In this document: one piece after another, positions 51,875 to 62,020 of the stretch
Layout of the letters: each line of letters begins with the position of its first letter
Position numbering within the stretch: the stretch's first letter is position 1
NCBI RefSeq assembly: GCF_000758525.1
Contig: NZ_CP009241.1
Location: forward strand, 4,464,001 to 4,528,000
Origin: Paenibacillus sp. FSL H7-0357
GTDB lineage: Bacteria > Bacillota > Bacilli > Paenibacillales > Paenibacillaceae
Length of the DNA stretch: 64,000 nt
Direction: 5' to 3'
Position numbers and translations under genes: made by a program
Notes under the pieces: generated by a model
Told to the model about the DNA's origin: nothing
The model's input: the letters and a program-made list of their open reading frames with translations, nothing else
Databases searched by the model: none

Positions 51875-54496
51875 TTATTGAGGAGATTGGCCCTCATTTG
51901 AAAATCCGTTCTCCGGAACTGTTCCCGCCTCAGTACTGTTATCCGTACCAGCATTTCCTGAACCGGAGGTTTCAACAGGTGTAATAGTTGGCAGCGGGGT
52001 TGGTGGAAGCGGAGTAGCCGTTGCTTCCGGCGGGGTTACAGCTCCACCCCCATTACCGTTGCCACCTCCATTGCCATTGCCATTGCCGTTCCCATTACCA
52101 TTTCCATTCCCGTTGCCGTTCCCATTGTTTCCACCGGGATTGCCGTTGCCTTCGCCGTTTCCGTTACCCTGTCCGTTGCCTTGATCATCTGTCGGAAGAT
52201 TCGGATCAGGCGTTGCTTCCGGTTCTGGTGTCTGCAGTTCATCCTGAACCATTACGGTAACGGTGCCCGATGGCTCGCTCTCCACATCCAGTTCGGGATA
52301 ATAAGCTGTTACATAATATTCGTAAGTCAGCCCAGGCATGGCGCTAATATCACCCATTGTGAGTGACTTTGTGCTGAGAAGTGAAGTGAACTCCGTCTCC
52401 GAGGTTTCCCGGCGGTAAATCCGGTATTCCACTCCTGCAACCTGAGCCGCTTCCCAGCCAAGGTTCACGGTCAATGTTGAAGGATCATATTCAGCGGATA
52501 GACCCGTGACAGGCTGTACCGTTTCCGGAGTAGCCGTTGGTTCAGGCGCACTCGCACCTTCCGGTTTAGGGAAAGATTTTTCCGGAATCCCCTCCAGAGC
52601 CTTCTCCATAACTTTACCCCAGAACGCCGCTGCAAGCGGACTGCTGTTCTTGAGCAGATGTGTCTTGCTCGGCTTGTCATATCCCATCCACACTGCTGCG
52701 GTCCATTCCGGTGTATAACCGACAAACCACACGTCACGGTTGGATTTGATCCCGTCGTACCCGCTCTGGGTAGTACCGGTCTTGCCGGCAACCGGACGGT
52801 TGATTTTCGCTTTTTTACCTGTACCGTCCTGTACAACTTCCTGCATCATTTGGGTCATTTGGTAAGCTGTATCCTTATTCATCACCCGCTCAGGCTTTGT
52901 ATTGGCCTTATAGACCGTGTCCCCGTCACTGTTGGCAATCGATTTAATCGAATACGCCTCACGCAGTTCACCGCCGCTGGCAAAAGCACTGTATGCCTGA
53001 GCCATTTCCAGCGTATTGGTTCCTTTGCTCATCCCGCCGAGGGCGAGTGACAGGTTCTTGTCTTCATCGCTGAGGCTGATCCCCAGCTTCTTCGCAAACT
53101 GGAAGCCGGTATCCACACCAATCTCATTCAGCAGCCAGACCGCCGGGATGTTTTCCGACTTTGTTATCGCCTGACTCATGCTGATCGTTGATGAGTAGCC
53201 ATGTAGATTTCTCGGACAGTATTTGCCGAAGCACTGCTTTTCATTGCTGAGCATTGAGGAGCTTGAGAATTTCCCCGACTCCAGAGCAGGAGCGTAAGAA
53301 ACCAATGGTTTGAAGGAGGAGCCCGGAGAACGCCGGCTGCCGTTAACACGGCTGTAGCCCTTCTTCTCATAATTCCGTCCGCCCATCAGCGCAACGATGC
53401 TGCCATTCTCCTGATTGATGATGGTCATCGAACCCTGCACCAGTTCCTCATCCACACTTTTTTCGAAATTGTCGCTATCGGCAAAAGCCTCTTCTACCGT
53501 CTGCTGGGCGTTTTTATCCATCGTTGTATAAATTTTGTATCCGCCGATGTTGAGATCATCTTCGGTTAATCCAAACTTGTCTTCCGCCTCGTCTATAGCA
53601 TAATCAATAAAGGCCTGATAGCGCTGTTTGCTTTCGGGCGGCTTATAGTTGTAGTTGACCGCAGCGGCTTCATCCCGCTCCTGTTCAGTAATTTTCCCCT
53701 GTTCATACATCAGCTGGAGCACTACGCCGCGGCGTTCCTTGGACAGCTCTGGATTACGCAGCGGATTGTAACGTGACGGCCCTTTCGGCATGGCAGCCAA
53801 AGTGGCGATTTGCCACAGCTTGAGTTCGTCAAGATTACTTTTGCCAAAATAACGGATAGATGCTGCCTTGATGCCGTAGACTGTGCCACCAAAGTTAATC
53901 CGGTTCAGGTACAACGTAATAATCTCATTTTTGGTTCTCTCATTCTCAAGTGCTACAGCAATGGAAACCTCGGTCGCTTTGCGGAAAAACGTTTTATCGC
54001 GTGTCAGGAAGATATTCTTCGCAAGCTGCTGGGTGATCGTACTGCCGCCTTCAACCATGCTGCGTGCTGCGATATCTTTGACGGCCGCGCGGCCGATCGA
54101 CCATAAATCCACACCTTTGTGTTCAAAAAAACGTTTATCTTCTGTAGCAACAAAAGCCTCGATCAGTTGTTTAGGAATATCTTCATACTCTACCGGATCA
54201 CTCTTTTCGAGTGACAGCTCGCCGATCAAATTCGCATTGCGGTCAAAAATCTGTGTCGGCGGGTTCACTGTTAATTTGTCCTGGTTCTCATTCAGCAGTT
54301 TCTGGCCGTTCAACATAATAAACAGGTAGCCGCCAAGCGCACAAAAAATCGCCAGCGCCGTTGCAAAAAATAAACTCCACAGTACGCGTTTCTTGGTTAG
54401 AAACTTCTTCTTTTTCTTAGGCTTCCCTTTGGGACTCGCAGGGGTGGTGCCCCTGTCTCTATTGCGGTTCGTCCTGGAAAAATCGTCTCTAGACAT
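51875..54496 (-). CDS. class A penicillin-binding protein (PBP1A-like)
   Basis: An 873-aa bifunctional wall synthase. A basic cytoplasmic tail and one TM helix (about 35-57) precede the GT51 glycosyltransferase (ATEDKRFFEHKGVD, GGSTITQQLAKN). The transpeptidase follows with Ser in PGSSFKPL (SxxK), SEN and KTGTT. Then a fibronectin-type III domain (about 660-750) and a C-terminal low-complexity Asn/Gly tail. Met 54496 follows AGGAGG. It polymerises and cross-links peptidoglycan on the outer face of the membrane. Confidence 0.95.
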   Translation of the reverse strand: MSRDDFSRTNRNRDRGTTPASPKGKPKKKKKFLTKKRVLWSLFFATALAIFCALGGYLFIMLNGQKLLNENQDKLTVNPPTQIFDRNANLIGELSLEKSDPVEYEDIPKQLIEAFVATEDKRFFEHKGVDLWSIGRAAVKDIAARSMVEGGSTITQQLAKNIFLTRDKTFFRKATEVSIAVALENERTKNEIITLYLNRINFGGTVYGIKAASIRYFGKSNLDELKLWQIATLAAMPKGPSRYNPLRNPELSKERRGVVLQLMYEQGKITEQERDEAAAVNYNYKPPESKQRYQAFIDYAIDEAEDKFGLTEDDLNIGGYKIYTTMDKNAQQTVEEAFADSDNFEKSVDEELVQGSMTIINQENGSIVALMGGRNYEKKGYSRVNGSRRSPGSSFKPLVSYAPALESGKFSSSSMLSNEKQCFGKYCPRNLHGYSSTISMSQAITKSENIPAVWLLNEIGVDTGFQFAKKLGISLSDEDKNLSLALGGMSKGTNTLEMAQAYSAFASGGELREAYSIKSIANSDGDTVYKANTKPERVMNKDTAYQMTQMMQEVVQDGTGKKAKINRPVAGKTGTTQSGYDGIKSNRDVWFVGYTPEWTAAVWMGYDKPSKTHLLKNSSPLAAAFWGKVMEKALEGIPEKSFPKPEGASAPEPTATPETVQPVTGLSAEYDPSTLTVNLGWEAAQVAGVEYRIYRRETSETEFTSLLSTKSLTMGDISAMPGLTYEYYVTAYYPELDVESEPSGTVTVMVQDELQTPEPEATPDPNLPTDDQGNGQGNGNGEGNGNPGGNNGNGNGNGNGNGNGNGNGNGGGNGNGGGAVTPPEATATPLPPTPLPTITPVETSGSGNAGTDNSTEAGTVPENGFSNEGQSPQ
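52035..52175 (-). repeat. Asn/Gly hexanucleotide-like repeat in the PBP gene
   Basis: A run of GGNAAY units encoding repeated Gly-Asn near the C-terminus. In-frame length change by slippage is likely. Confidence 0.85.
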
Positions 54497-54637
54497 GCTG
54501 CCTCCTGACTCCCTTTCGGAAACATCTTGAAATTGTATACACGAATGAAAAGAACAACCTTCACAGGTTGCTCTCTCGCACTCTCTATTCAAACGCTTTA
54601 TAAACAAAAAGGTTTCACTACAAGGTTGTAAAAAATG

Positions 54638-54877
54638 TTATTCTTCGCTTCCACTGTCCTGCATCAGCGATACGCTGCGCTGTGGCGTAAAGGTGGAAAT
54701 GGCATGCTTGTACACCATTTGCTGGCGTCCGTCACTGTCGATGACAATTGTGAAATTGTCAAATGCTTTGATGATTCCCCGGATTTGAAAGCCGTTGGTC
54801 AAATATACTGTGGCAGGGATATTCTCTTTACGCAGCTGGTTCAAGAACGTATCTTGGATGTTAATGGACTTGTTCAT
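54638..54877 (-). CDS. hfq: RNA chaperone Hfq
   Basis: A 79-aa Sm-like protein: [20 protein letters not shown], then [16 protein letters not shown] (Sm1) and the YKHAIST Sm2 motif. Met 54877 follows GGGGGT. It sits directly after miaA, as in many bacteria. Short C-terminus typical of Bacillota. Confidence 0.97.
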   Translation of the reverse strand: MNKSINIQDTFLNQLRKENIPATVYLTNGFQIRGIIKAFDNFTIVIDSDGRQQMVYKHAISTFTPQRSVSLMQDSGSEE

Positions 54878-54896
54878 ATGACGTACCCCCAATGGT

Positions 54897-55877
54897 TCAA
54901 TTAGATTGTTCAGAAGTATATTCAAGACCTGAGAGAAACTTTCCTGCTATTATAGCACGTATTTTTGCAAAATTCTCTGAAAAGTTTTGCTCGTTGAAAT
55001 CGTCGATCCACTGGATTTCCTTCATGTGGCGAAACCATGACAATTGTCGTTTGGCGAATCGGCGGGTATCGCGTTTCAGCAGTGTCACAGCCTCGTCCAG
55101 CGTCGTTTCTCCCGCGAGATAAGCGGCAATTTCCTTGTAGCCCAATCCCTGCATGGACACAAGAGTTCTGCTGTAGCCGTGATCCAGCAGTCCTTTCACC
55201 TCGGCGACGAGACCTTCCGCCAGCATCTGATCAATTCGGTCTTCAATACGTTTATATAGTATTTTCCGGTCCATTGTCAAACCTATGAGGCATAACTCAT
55301 ATGGAGACTCCTTCTTCTGAGCCTCATGGGACGCCGAAAGCGTAACTTTTGTCTGGTGATGAATTTCCAGCGCACGGATGATTCTGCGGCGGTCATTCGG
55401 ATGCAATCTGGAAGCGCTGGCAGGGTCCACAGCCGCCAGTCTGGCGTGCAGGGCTTCTGCTCCATGCTCCTCGGCAAAGGCGTCCTGCTCGCTGCGGAAC
55501 GCCTCATCCGCCACGGCCTCAGAGAAACGGAAACCGTAACACAGGGATTCAATATACAGTCCCGTTCCGCCCACAATAAATGGAAGCTTCCCCCTGGTGC
55601 TGATCTCCTCGATCAGCCGGACGCCCTGCACCTGAAATTCAGCGGCAGAATAGGCATCTTGCGGATCATGGATATCAATTAAATGATGCGGAATCCCCTT
55701 CATCTCCGCTGGTGTGATCTTGGCTGTGCCGATATCCATTCCGCGGTAGACCTGCATGGAATCACCGGAGATGATCTCTGCACCGTACGTCTCCGCGAGC
55801 TCCAGGCTAAGCCTTGTTTTGCCGACTGCGGTCGGCCCCAGCAGTACCAGAACCTTATGTTTAGTCTCAGTTGTCAA
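54897..55877 (-). CDS. miaA: tRNA dimethylallyltransferase
   Basis: Adds the isopentenyl group to A37 of tRNAs reading UNN codons. 326 aa with the P-loop [34 protein letters not shown] and the [16 protein letters not shown] block. TTG 55877 after GGGGTGA overlaps the end of the methyltransferase gene by 11 nt. Confidence 0.97.
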   Translation of the reverse strand: MTTETKHKVLVLLGPTAVGKTRLSLELAETYGAEIISGDSMQVYRGMDIGTAKITPAEMKGIPHHLIDIHDPQDAYSAAEFQVQGVRLIEEISTRGKLPFIVGGTGLYIESLCYGFRFSEAVADEAFRSEQDAFAEEHGAEALHARLAAVDPASASRLHPNDRRRIIRALEIHHQTKVTLSASHEAQKKESPYELCLIGLTMDRKILYKRIEDRIDQMLAEGLVAEVKGLLDHGYSRTLVSMQGLGYKEIAAYLAGETTLDEAVTLLKRDTRRFAKRQLSWFRHMKEIQWIDDFNEQNFSENFAKIRAIIAGKFLSGLEYTSEQSN

Positions 55878-56646
55878 TGTGTATCACCCCGTACGATGTT
55901 TTGGAGCTGCTGCGCAGCTGTTCGGTAAAGCCCAGCCGTGAGAATTCGCCGCTTAAGGCCTTCTCTTTGAGCAGGACAGCCTTGCGTGCTACTCTGACTG
56001 CCTCAGCGACACTCTCCCCGGTCAATGCTGCTGTGTTAGCGAAACGGCGCAAGGGGGATATTGCCGCAGAATCCGTCAAGGGAACCCGGAACATCGGGTC
56101 GAAGTAAACGATATCGACACTATTGTCCGGCTGTTCCCGCAAGTACCCCAGATGTTCGCTGTGCACAACCTGGATGCGGCGCAACGCTTCGTTTACTTTC
56201 TGCTGGCCGGAAATGTACTGGCTCATGCCTTCAAGCAGCAGCGCATACAGCGGCAAGGAGCTTTCCAGCGCAGTCACCACAGAATCTTCTCCGCCATGGA
56301 CGGCAAACAGCAGAGAATCGCTGCCAAGACCCGCCGTGCAATCCAGCACGCTGTCTCCCGGCAGCATTCCGGCAGCTTCCAGCATGGGATCAGATTCGCC
56401 CTTCAGAATGCGTTTCGCCCGGACAAAGCCCATACTGGGATGAAACTCCATCGGTGGCAGACCCGGCGAGATCAGCCGTACCGCCTCCTGCAGAACTACC
56501 AGAATCTCCTCGTCCCCGTAACGTTCCGCCAGCTTTGGCATGGAGAACCTAGCCCTAAGCACATAAGGTGCACCTGTGCGCTCGGCAAGCTGCTGAGCCC
56601 GCAGCACAATTTCCGGTATCGGGTCAAAACCCGTTGTTATAATCAT
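55867..56646 (-). CDS. class I SAM-dependent methyltransferase (RsmJ-like fold)
   Basis: A 259-aa protein with the SAM-binding loop VLDCTAGLGSDSLLFA and the catalytic-type motif VYFDPMFRVP, which resembles the DPMFP of RsmJ (16S rRNA m2G). A conserved N-terminal region (FDPIPEIVLRAQQLAERTG) precedes it. RNA is the probable substrate; not proven. Coupled to miaA. Confidence 0.85.
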   Translation of the reverse strand: MIITTGFDPIPEIVLRAQQLAERTGAPYVLRARFSMPKLAERYGDEEILVVLQEAVRLISPGLPPMEFHPSMGFVRAKRILKGESDPMLEAAGMLPGDSVLDCTAGLGSDSLLFAVHGGEDSVVTALESSLPLYALLLEGMSQYISGQQKVNEALRRIQVVHSEHLGYLREQPDNSVDIVYFDPMFRVPLTDSAAISPLRRFANTAALTGESVAEAVRVARKAVLLKEKALSGEFSRLGFTEQLRSSSKTSYGVIHIDN

Positions 56647-56753
56647 GATGCCTCCGATCTGGTACGCATTAGAGCGCTAAAAATAGAAATGAACAGATTG
56701 CAGATCAAGAGCTGTAAGTGAGCTGGCTTACCTCATATGCAGTGCAGCTGCAC

Positions 56754-58862
56754 TTACATGACACGTTTGAACAGCTTCTCCAGGTCATAGGAAGAGAAAG
56801 AAACCACGATCGGCCGTCCATGCGGACATGTATATGGCTGGCGGCAAGCTGCCAGCCTGGACAGCAGAGCCTCTACCTCCTGTTCTGTAAGCTTCTGGTT
56901 GGCCTTGATGGACGCCTTGCAGGAGCAGAGAATGGAGGATTTCTCACGCAGTTTGGCCAGGTCGATGTAACGTTCGCTCAGCACCCATTCCGCCATTTCC
57001 TCAATGACCGCCTTCTCATCTCCCTCAGGGAACCAGTAAGGCAAGGAACGTACCAGAAAAGTCTGCCCTCCGAAATGCTCAAGAAATACACCTGCCTGTT
57101 CGAACCAATGCAGCCTTTCACTAAGCTGGCGGCTCTCCGAAGGGGTGAATTCCAAGGTGATCGGCAGGAGAAGCTCCTGCGAAGCATCCTCGGGACGACC
57201 GAATTTCTCATAATAATATTCATAATTAATCCGTTCATGTGCCGCATGCTGGTCAATCAGATAAAGCCCGCTGTCATTCTGGGCAATAAGATATGTCCCG
57301 TGATGCTGGCCGATATAGTTCAGCTCAGGGAACTGAGGGAGCGCAGGATCTTCACTGCCGGTTGGAGCGTACAGCTCCTCTGCTGAAGGCATCCCTCCCC
57401 GGGGCGGCATTGCCCCGGCAGGCTGGCGGTAGCTGCCGCCAGCCCCTTCACGCGGCAATGAAGAAGTACTGCCGCTGTATGCCGCAGCAGACTCCCGGGC
57501 CACCGGCATTGCGCTCTGAGGCTCTCCCGTCCGCTGCTGTGCGTTGCCGGAGTAGCGTTCTCCTGCTGCAGCCCCGTTGCCGAAGGGAGAAGCACTGCTG
57601 ATTCCACTGTTCCAGGCGTCCGGTCTCTCTACAGGACGGTTAGCATCCGATGTACCCGCTTGCTGCAGATCACTCTGCGGAGCAACACCGGAGGGCATAT
57701 CACTTTGCGGACCAGCGGTCCGCGGGTCTGGACCGTCTTGATCATTGCGGGCCATGCCTGGCAAACCATCGGCTGGCTGAGGTATGGCTCCTTTCGGAAA
57801 GGCAAACTGCTCCTGGATAAAGGAACTGCTGCCCTTGGCGCCTATTATCTCTTTGCCCGGCCGCGGAATCAGACTCTGGCCCAGCAGAACCTTGCGGATC
57901 TCCTGCTCAACAAATGCGTACAGTTCGATCTCCTTACTGAACCGCACCTCCAATTTCGCCGGGTGTACATTGACGTCGACGAGTGACGGATGCATGTCCA
58001 GCTGCAATACGAGCAGCGGATAGCGGTTAATCGGCAGCAGCGTGTGATAAGCCCGCATAATAGCCGCATTCAGCCCGTTGCTGCGGATGTATCTTCCGCC
58101 TACAATCGTGGTGACCGCATTACGGTTGGAGCGGGTCCACTCCGGCCTGCTGACAAAGCCGGTAATCCGGTAATCCGGATCTTCTGCTGAGATCGGCAGC
58201 ATCGCCTTGGCCGCTGATGTACCGTAAACGGCAGCAATCACCTGCAACAGATCGCCGTTGCCAAGTGTATGCAGCAGCTGATTGCCATTGTGATGCAACG
58301 TAAAGGAGATGGACGGATGAGCCAAAGCCATCCGGTACATCGCATCCGAAATATGCCCCAGCTCGGTTTGGATGCTCTTCATATATTTCAGCCTTGCCGG
58401 TGTGTTGAAAAATAATTCCCTTACTGCAAGATCGCTTCCCTTACCGGAAGGTGTATCCTCATTGCGGATTAGCTTCCCGCCTTCGATATCAATCAATCTG
58501 CCTTTACCATCATCACTGCTGGCAGTCAGAAGGGATACCTTCGAGACAGCGGCGATACTGGGCAGAGCCTCGCCGCGGAAGCCAAGGCTCGTGATCAGGA
58601 ACAGATCACGTCCATTTGCAATCTTGCTGGTCGCATGCCGGTAGAAGGCTGTCTCGCAGTCCTCAGGCTCAATACCTGAGCCGTTGTCTTTGACGCGGAT
58701 GCTCTGCAGTCCGCCCTCTTCAACAGAAACCTCAATTCGGGTGCTGCCGGCATCAATCGCGTTCTCCACCAGCTCCTTTACAACGGAAGCCGGCCGCTCC
58801 ACAACCTCACCCGCTGCAATCTGGTTGGCAATATGCTCGTCCAGTACATGAATTTTAGCCAT
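56754..58862 (-). CDS. mutL: DNA mismatch repair protein MutL
   Basis: A 702-aa MutL. The GHKL ATPase has IAAGEVVERPASVVKELVEN, DNGSGI and GFRGEALPSI. A Pro/Gly/Ser-rich linker (about 380-510) is followed by the dimerisation/endonuclease domain with DQHAAHERINYEYYYE, the metal motif of nicking MutL proteins, and the CPHGRP end. Met 58862 follows GAGGTGA. It lies 70 bp after mutS. Confidence 0.97.
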   Translation of the reverse strand: MAKIHVLDEHIANQIAAGEVVERPASVVKELVENAIDAGSTRIEVSVEEGGLQSIRVKDNGSGIEPEDCETAFYRHATSKIANGRDLFLITSLGFRGEALPSIAAVSKVSLLTASSDDGKGRLIDIEGGKLIRNEDTPSGKGSDLAVRELFFNTPARLKYMKSIQTELGHISDAMYRMALAHPSISFTLHHNGNQLLHTLGNGDLLQVIAAVYGTSAAKAMLPISAEDPDYRITGFVSRPEWTRSNRNAVTTIVGGRYIRSNGLNAAIMRAYHTLLPINRYPLLVLQLDMHPSLVDVNVHPAKLEVRFSKEIELYAFVEQEIRKVLLGQSLIPRPGKEIIGAKGSSSFIQEQFAFPKGAIPQPADGLPGMARNDQDGPDPRTAGPQSDMPSGVAPQSDLQQAGTSDANRPVERPDAWNSGISSASPFGNGAAAGERYSGNAQQRTGEPQSAMPVARESAAAYSGSTSSLPREGAGGSYRQPAGAMPPRGGMPSAEELYAPTGSEDPALPQFPELNYIGQHHGTYLIAQNDSGLYLIDQHAAHERINYEYYYEKFGRPEDASQELLLPITLEFTPSESRQLSERLHWFEQAGVFLEHFGGQTFLVRSLPYWFPEGDEKAVIEEMAEWVLSERYIDLAKLREKSSILCSCKASIKANQKLTEQEVEALLSRLAACRQPYTCPHGRPIVVSFSSYDLEKLFKRVM

Positions 58863-58932
58863 TTTGTATTCACCTCGCCAATAGTGATGTTTGTTCTTCG
58901 CTAGAATTACGCTTTCTTGGAAATACCCTAAA

Positions 58933-61764
58933 TTACAGTTCCTTGGCTTTTTGCTTAAGCTCATTCAGCAGGCCCATTGCCTGCAGAGGGGTCATATTCA
59001 TCAGATCTGCACCCTGAACAGCGGCAACCAGCTCTTTCAGTAGCGGATTTTCTTTAACAGGTGCAGGTGCGGAAGCCGCTCCACCTTTACGGTTCCTGCG
59101 CGGCTCTTCTTCCCCAAAGATCGACAGTTGTACGACTTCAGCGTCTGCTGCATCCGGCAGGGAGGCCAGCGAGACGGCAGCTTCGGTGTAAGCTGATCCG
59201 CCTGATGTGCTCACGACGGCTGCATTGCCCGCATGCATGTAGGCAGCATCATCTCCTGATGGCAATACATCCGTGTCTTGCGTTCGGCTTGCAGATAGTC
59301 CGCTTGCCTGTTCCTTCACACCGTGACGGCTCTCATAAGCAGTCCCGTATTGCAGCGCAGGCGAGCCCGGAGGCGCAGACTGCTCAATGCTCTGGAGCAG
59401 ACCGTATGCCCGGTCAATAATACCTTCCGGCAATCCGGCCAGCCGGGCGCAATAGATGCCATAGCTGCTGTCGGCAGCTCCCGGCACAAGCTTGCGCAGG
59501 AAGTTCACTTTGTCTCCACTCTCTTGCACGGCCATAGAATAATTCTTCAGCCCTTGCAGGCTCTGCTCCAAATGGGCCAGCTCATGAAAATGCGTCGAGA
59601 CCAGTGCTTTGCAGGCAATGGTATCATGCACGTATTCAATTACCGCCTGGGCAATCGCCATGCCCTCGCTTGTCGAGGTGCCCCGGCCCAGCTCGTCAAT
59701 AATAATAAGGCTGCGCGATGTTGCTTTCTCAGTCATGACCTGAATATCAGCCATCTCCACCATAAAGGTGCTCTGTCCGCCAATCAGGTCATCCGCCGCT
59801 CCAATCCGTGTAAAGATCCGGTCTATCAGCGGAACCTCCGCGCTTTCTGCCGGAACGAAGCAGCCGATTTGGGCTAGAATGCAGATCAGTGCCACCTGGC
59901 GCATGTAGGTGCTTTTGCCAGCCATGTTAGGGCCGGTGATGAGCAATATATTGCCTTCATTCTTGCTCAGTGTACTGCCGTTTGCTATAAATGCAGAATC
60001 TTTCAGCACCGCTTCTACTACCGGATGCCGTCCACCTGTAAGACGCAGGTCATAACCGTCGGATAGCTTGGGTTTTACAAACCGGTGCTCGGCGCTGACC
60101 GCAGCAAGACATTGATACACATCTATTTCTGCAACCTTCTCTGCCAAGGCCTGCAGCCGGGGGATTTGTGACCCGATACGGTCCCGCAGCTCGGTAAACA
60201 GGCTGTATTCGAGATCGGTCATTTTGTCCTGGGCTTCGAGAATCAGTGCTTCTTTCTCTTTCAGCTCAGGGGTAACATAACGCTCTGCATTCGCCAAGGT
60301 CTGCTTGCGTTCATATCTTCCTTCCGGCAAGGAAGCAAGATTGGAGCGGGTAATTTCTATATAATAGCCGAAAATTTTGTTGTAGCCGATCTTCAGCGAC
60401 TTGATGCCTGTAGCCTGGCGCTCCTTCGCCTCCAGCTCGACGATCCAGCGTTTGCCGCTGCTGCTCGCTTCCCGCAGCTCGTCCAGGCGCTCATGATAGC
60501 CTGTCCGGATAATTCCCCCGTCCCGCACAGATACCGGCGCATCCTCGGTAATTGCCCGCTCGATATCCTCACGCAGCTCTGCACATTCATCCATGGTGGA
60601 ACCGATCTCTCTCAGGGTCTCTGAACCCGATGTCAGACACATATCTTTCAGGGCCGGTATTTGCGCCAGTGACTGCTTCAGGGCATTCATGTCGCGTCCG
60701 TTGGCACTGCCGAAGGCGATGCGCCCGACGAGCCGCTCCAGATCATAGATTTCTTTCAGCGCCCCGCGCAAATCCTCACGGACAATAAACTGGTTATAGA
60801 GATAATCCACAGCCTCCAGACGACGCTCAATCGGGGCCCGCTGCAGGAGCGGCTTGTCGATTCTGCGGCGCAGGAGACGCCCGCCCATCGAGGTTTCGGT
60901 GCGGTCCAGCAACCAGAGCAGCGAACCTTTTTTGGAGCGCTCGCGCACCGTTTCAGTGAGTTCCAGATTGCGGCGTGTGAACGGATCCAGAATCATATAG
61001 TTGCCAGGCTCATACGGCGAAATCTGGCTTAGCTGTCCCAGGGAACGCCGCTGGGTTTCACTCAAATAGGAAATCAGCATCGCCAGACATTTGCCCCGCT
61101 CACTCTCCAGACGCACCCAGGCCGCTTCGCCGAACTGGCGGCGGGCCAATTCCTCTTCGCGTTTCTCCCAAGGAGTGTACACGACCGGCTTCGCCAGCAG
61201 TGAGGCCTCACTGCGCAAACTCTCGAGCAGGTTAGCATCTCCGATAATCTCGGCTGGCTCATAAATGCCGATCTCGTCACGCAGCCATTCCGAACCTGAG
61301 AGAACGGAAGTGACATACAGCTCACCCGTTGTCAAATCGCAGGCAGCCAGAGCCATCATCCCGTCCTGCTCGGTCACGCAAACGAGGTAGTTGTTACTTT
61401 TGTCCGTAATAATTTTGCCGTCCATTACTGTACCCGGGGTGACTACGCGGACAATATCCCGGCGCACCATGCCCTTTGTTACAGCGGGATCATCCAGCTG
61501 CTCGCAAATCGCAACCTTGTAGCCCTTTTCGATCAAACGCTGTATGTAACCTTCCGCGGCATGGTATGGCACTCCGCACATCGGAATGCGCTCTTCGCCC
61601 CCACCCTCACGGCCGGTTAAAGTAATCTCAAGCTCTTTCGAAGCCAGAACCGCATCCTCGAAGAACATTTCATAAAAATCGCCCAGCCGGAAAAAAAGGA
61701 AAGCGTCCTTTGCCCCTTCCTTTACCTTTAAATACTGTTCTATCATCGGCGTATATTTTGCCAT
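58933..61764 (-). CDS. mutS: DNA mismatch repair protein MutS
   Basis: A 943-aa MutS1. Mismatch-binding FFRLGDFYEMF, Walker A GPNMAGKSTYMRQ, LIIIDELGRGTS and the helix-turn-helix end are present. A Ser/Ala-rich segment of about 100 residues before the C-terminus makes it longer than E. coli MutS. Second Met (61764) has GGAGG at 6 nt. First gene of mutSL. Confidence 0.97.
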   Translation of the reverse strand: MAKYTPMIEQYLKVKEGAKDAFLFFRLGDFYEMFFEDAVLASKELEITLTGREGGGEERIPMCGVPYHAAEGYIQRLIEKGYKVAICEQLDDPAVTKGMVRRDIVRVVTPGTVMDGKIITDKSNNYLVCVTEQDGMMALAACDLTTGELYVTSVLSGSEWLRDEIGIYEPAEIIGDANLLESLRSEASLLAKPVVYTPWEKREEELARRQFGEAAWVRLESERGKCLAMLISYLSETQRRSLGQLSQISPYEPGNYMILDPFTRRNLELTETVRERSKKGSLLWLLDRTETSMGGRLLRRRIDKPLLQRAPIERRLEAVDYLYNQFIVREDLRGALKEIYDLERLVGRIAFGSANGRDMNALKQSLAQIPALKDMCLTSGSETLREIGSTMDECAELREDIERAITEDAPVSVRDGGIIRTGYHERLDELREASSSGKRWIVELEAKERQATGIKSLKIGYNKIFGYYIEITRSNLASLPEGRYERKQTLANAERYVTPELKEKEALILEAQDKMTDLEYSLFTELRDRIGSQIPRLQALAEKVAEIDVYQCLAAVSAEHRFVKPKLSDGYDLRLTGGRHPVVEAVLKDSAFIANGSTLSKNEGNILLITGPNMAGKSTYMRQVALICILAQIGCFVPAESAEVPLIDRIFTRIGAADDLIGGQSTFMVEMADIQVMTEKATSRSLIIIDELGRGTSTSEGMAIAQAVIEYVHDTIACKALVSTHFHELAHLEQSLQGLKNYSMAVQESGDKVNFLRKLVPGAADSSYGIYCARLAGLPEGIIDRAYGLLQSIEQSAPPGSPALQYGTAYESRHGVKEQASGLSASRTQDTDVLPSGDDAAYMHAGNAAVVSTSGGSAYTEAAVSLASLPDAADAEVVQLSIFGEEEPRRNRKGGAASAPAPVKENPLLKELVAAVQGADLMNMTPLQAMGLLNELKQKAKEL

Positions 61765-61769
61765 CATTG

Positions 61770-62020
61770 ACCTCCATACCTATCTTCTGTGTTCTCTATT
61801 ATAACAGAAACCTGCAAGGCAAAGTCACCCCGGGAAGTCACAATAAGCGAACACTAAGAGAACACCAGAGCTGGAACGCTGCCTGCATCGGATGCATTAC
61901 AGATATTGTTAATTATAGCCATTGAAGATCAACATGACCATATGATGTGCTTTTTCAATAATTTGCTGTAAAATTATAAAGGAATTATTATACATTACTG
62001 AAACTGAAGGAGGTACAAGC
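61770..62020. other. intergenic region between mutS and the GNAT gene
   Basis: Divergent promoter region of about 250 bp. Apart from a TTGCTG-17-TATTAT-like pair near 61957-61990 for the plus-strand gene, I see nothing specific. Confidence 0.4.

Noticed and set aside
52035..52175. Short regular repeats resembling a CRISPR array
   Set aside because: Units are 6 bp, in frame with the penicillin-binding protein, with no spacers and no cas genes.
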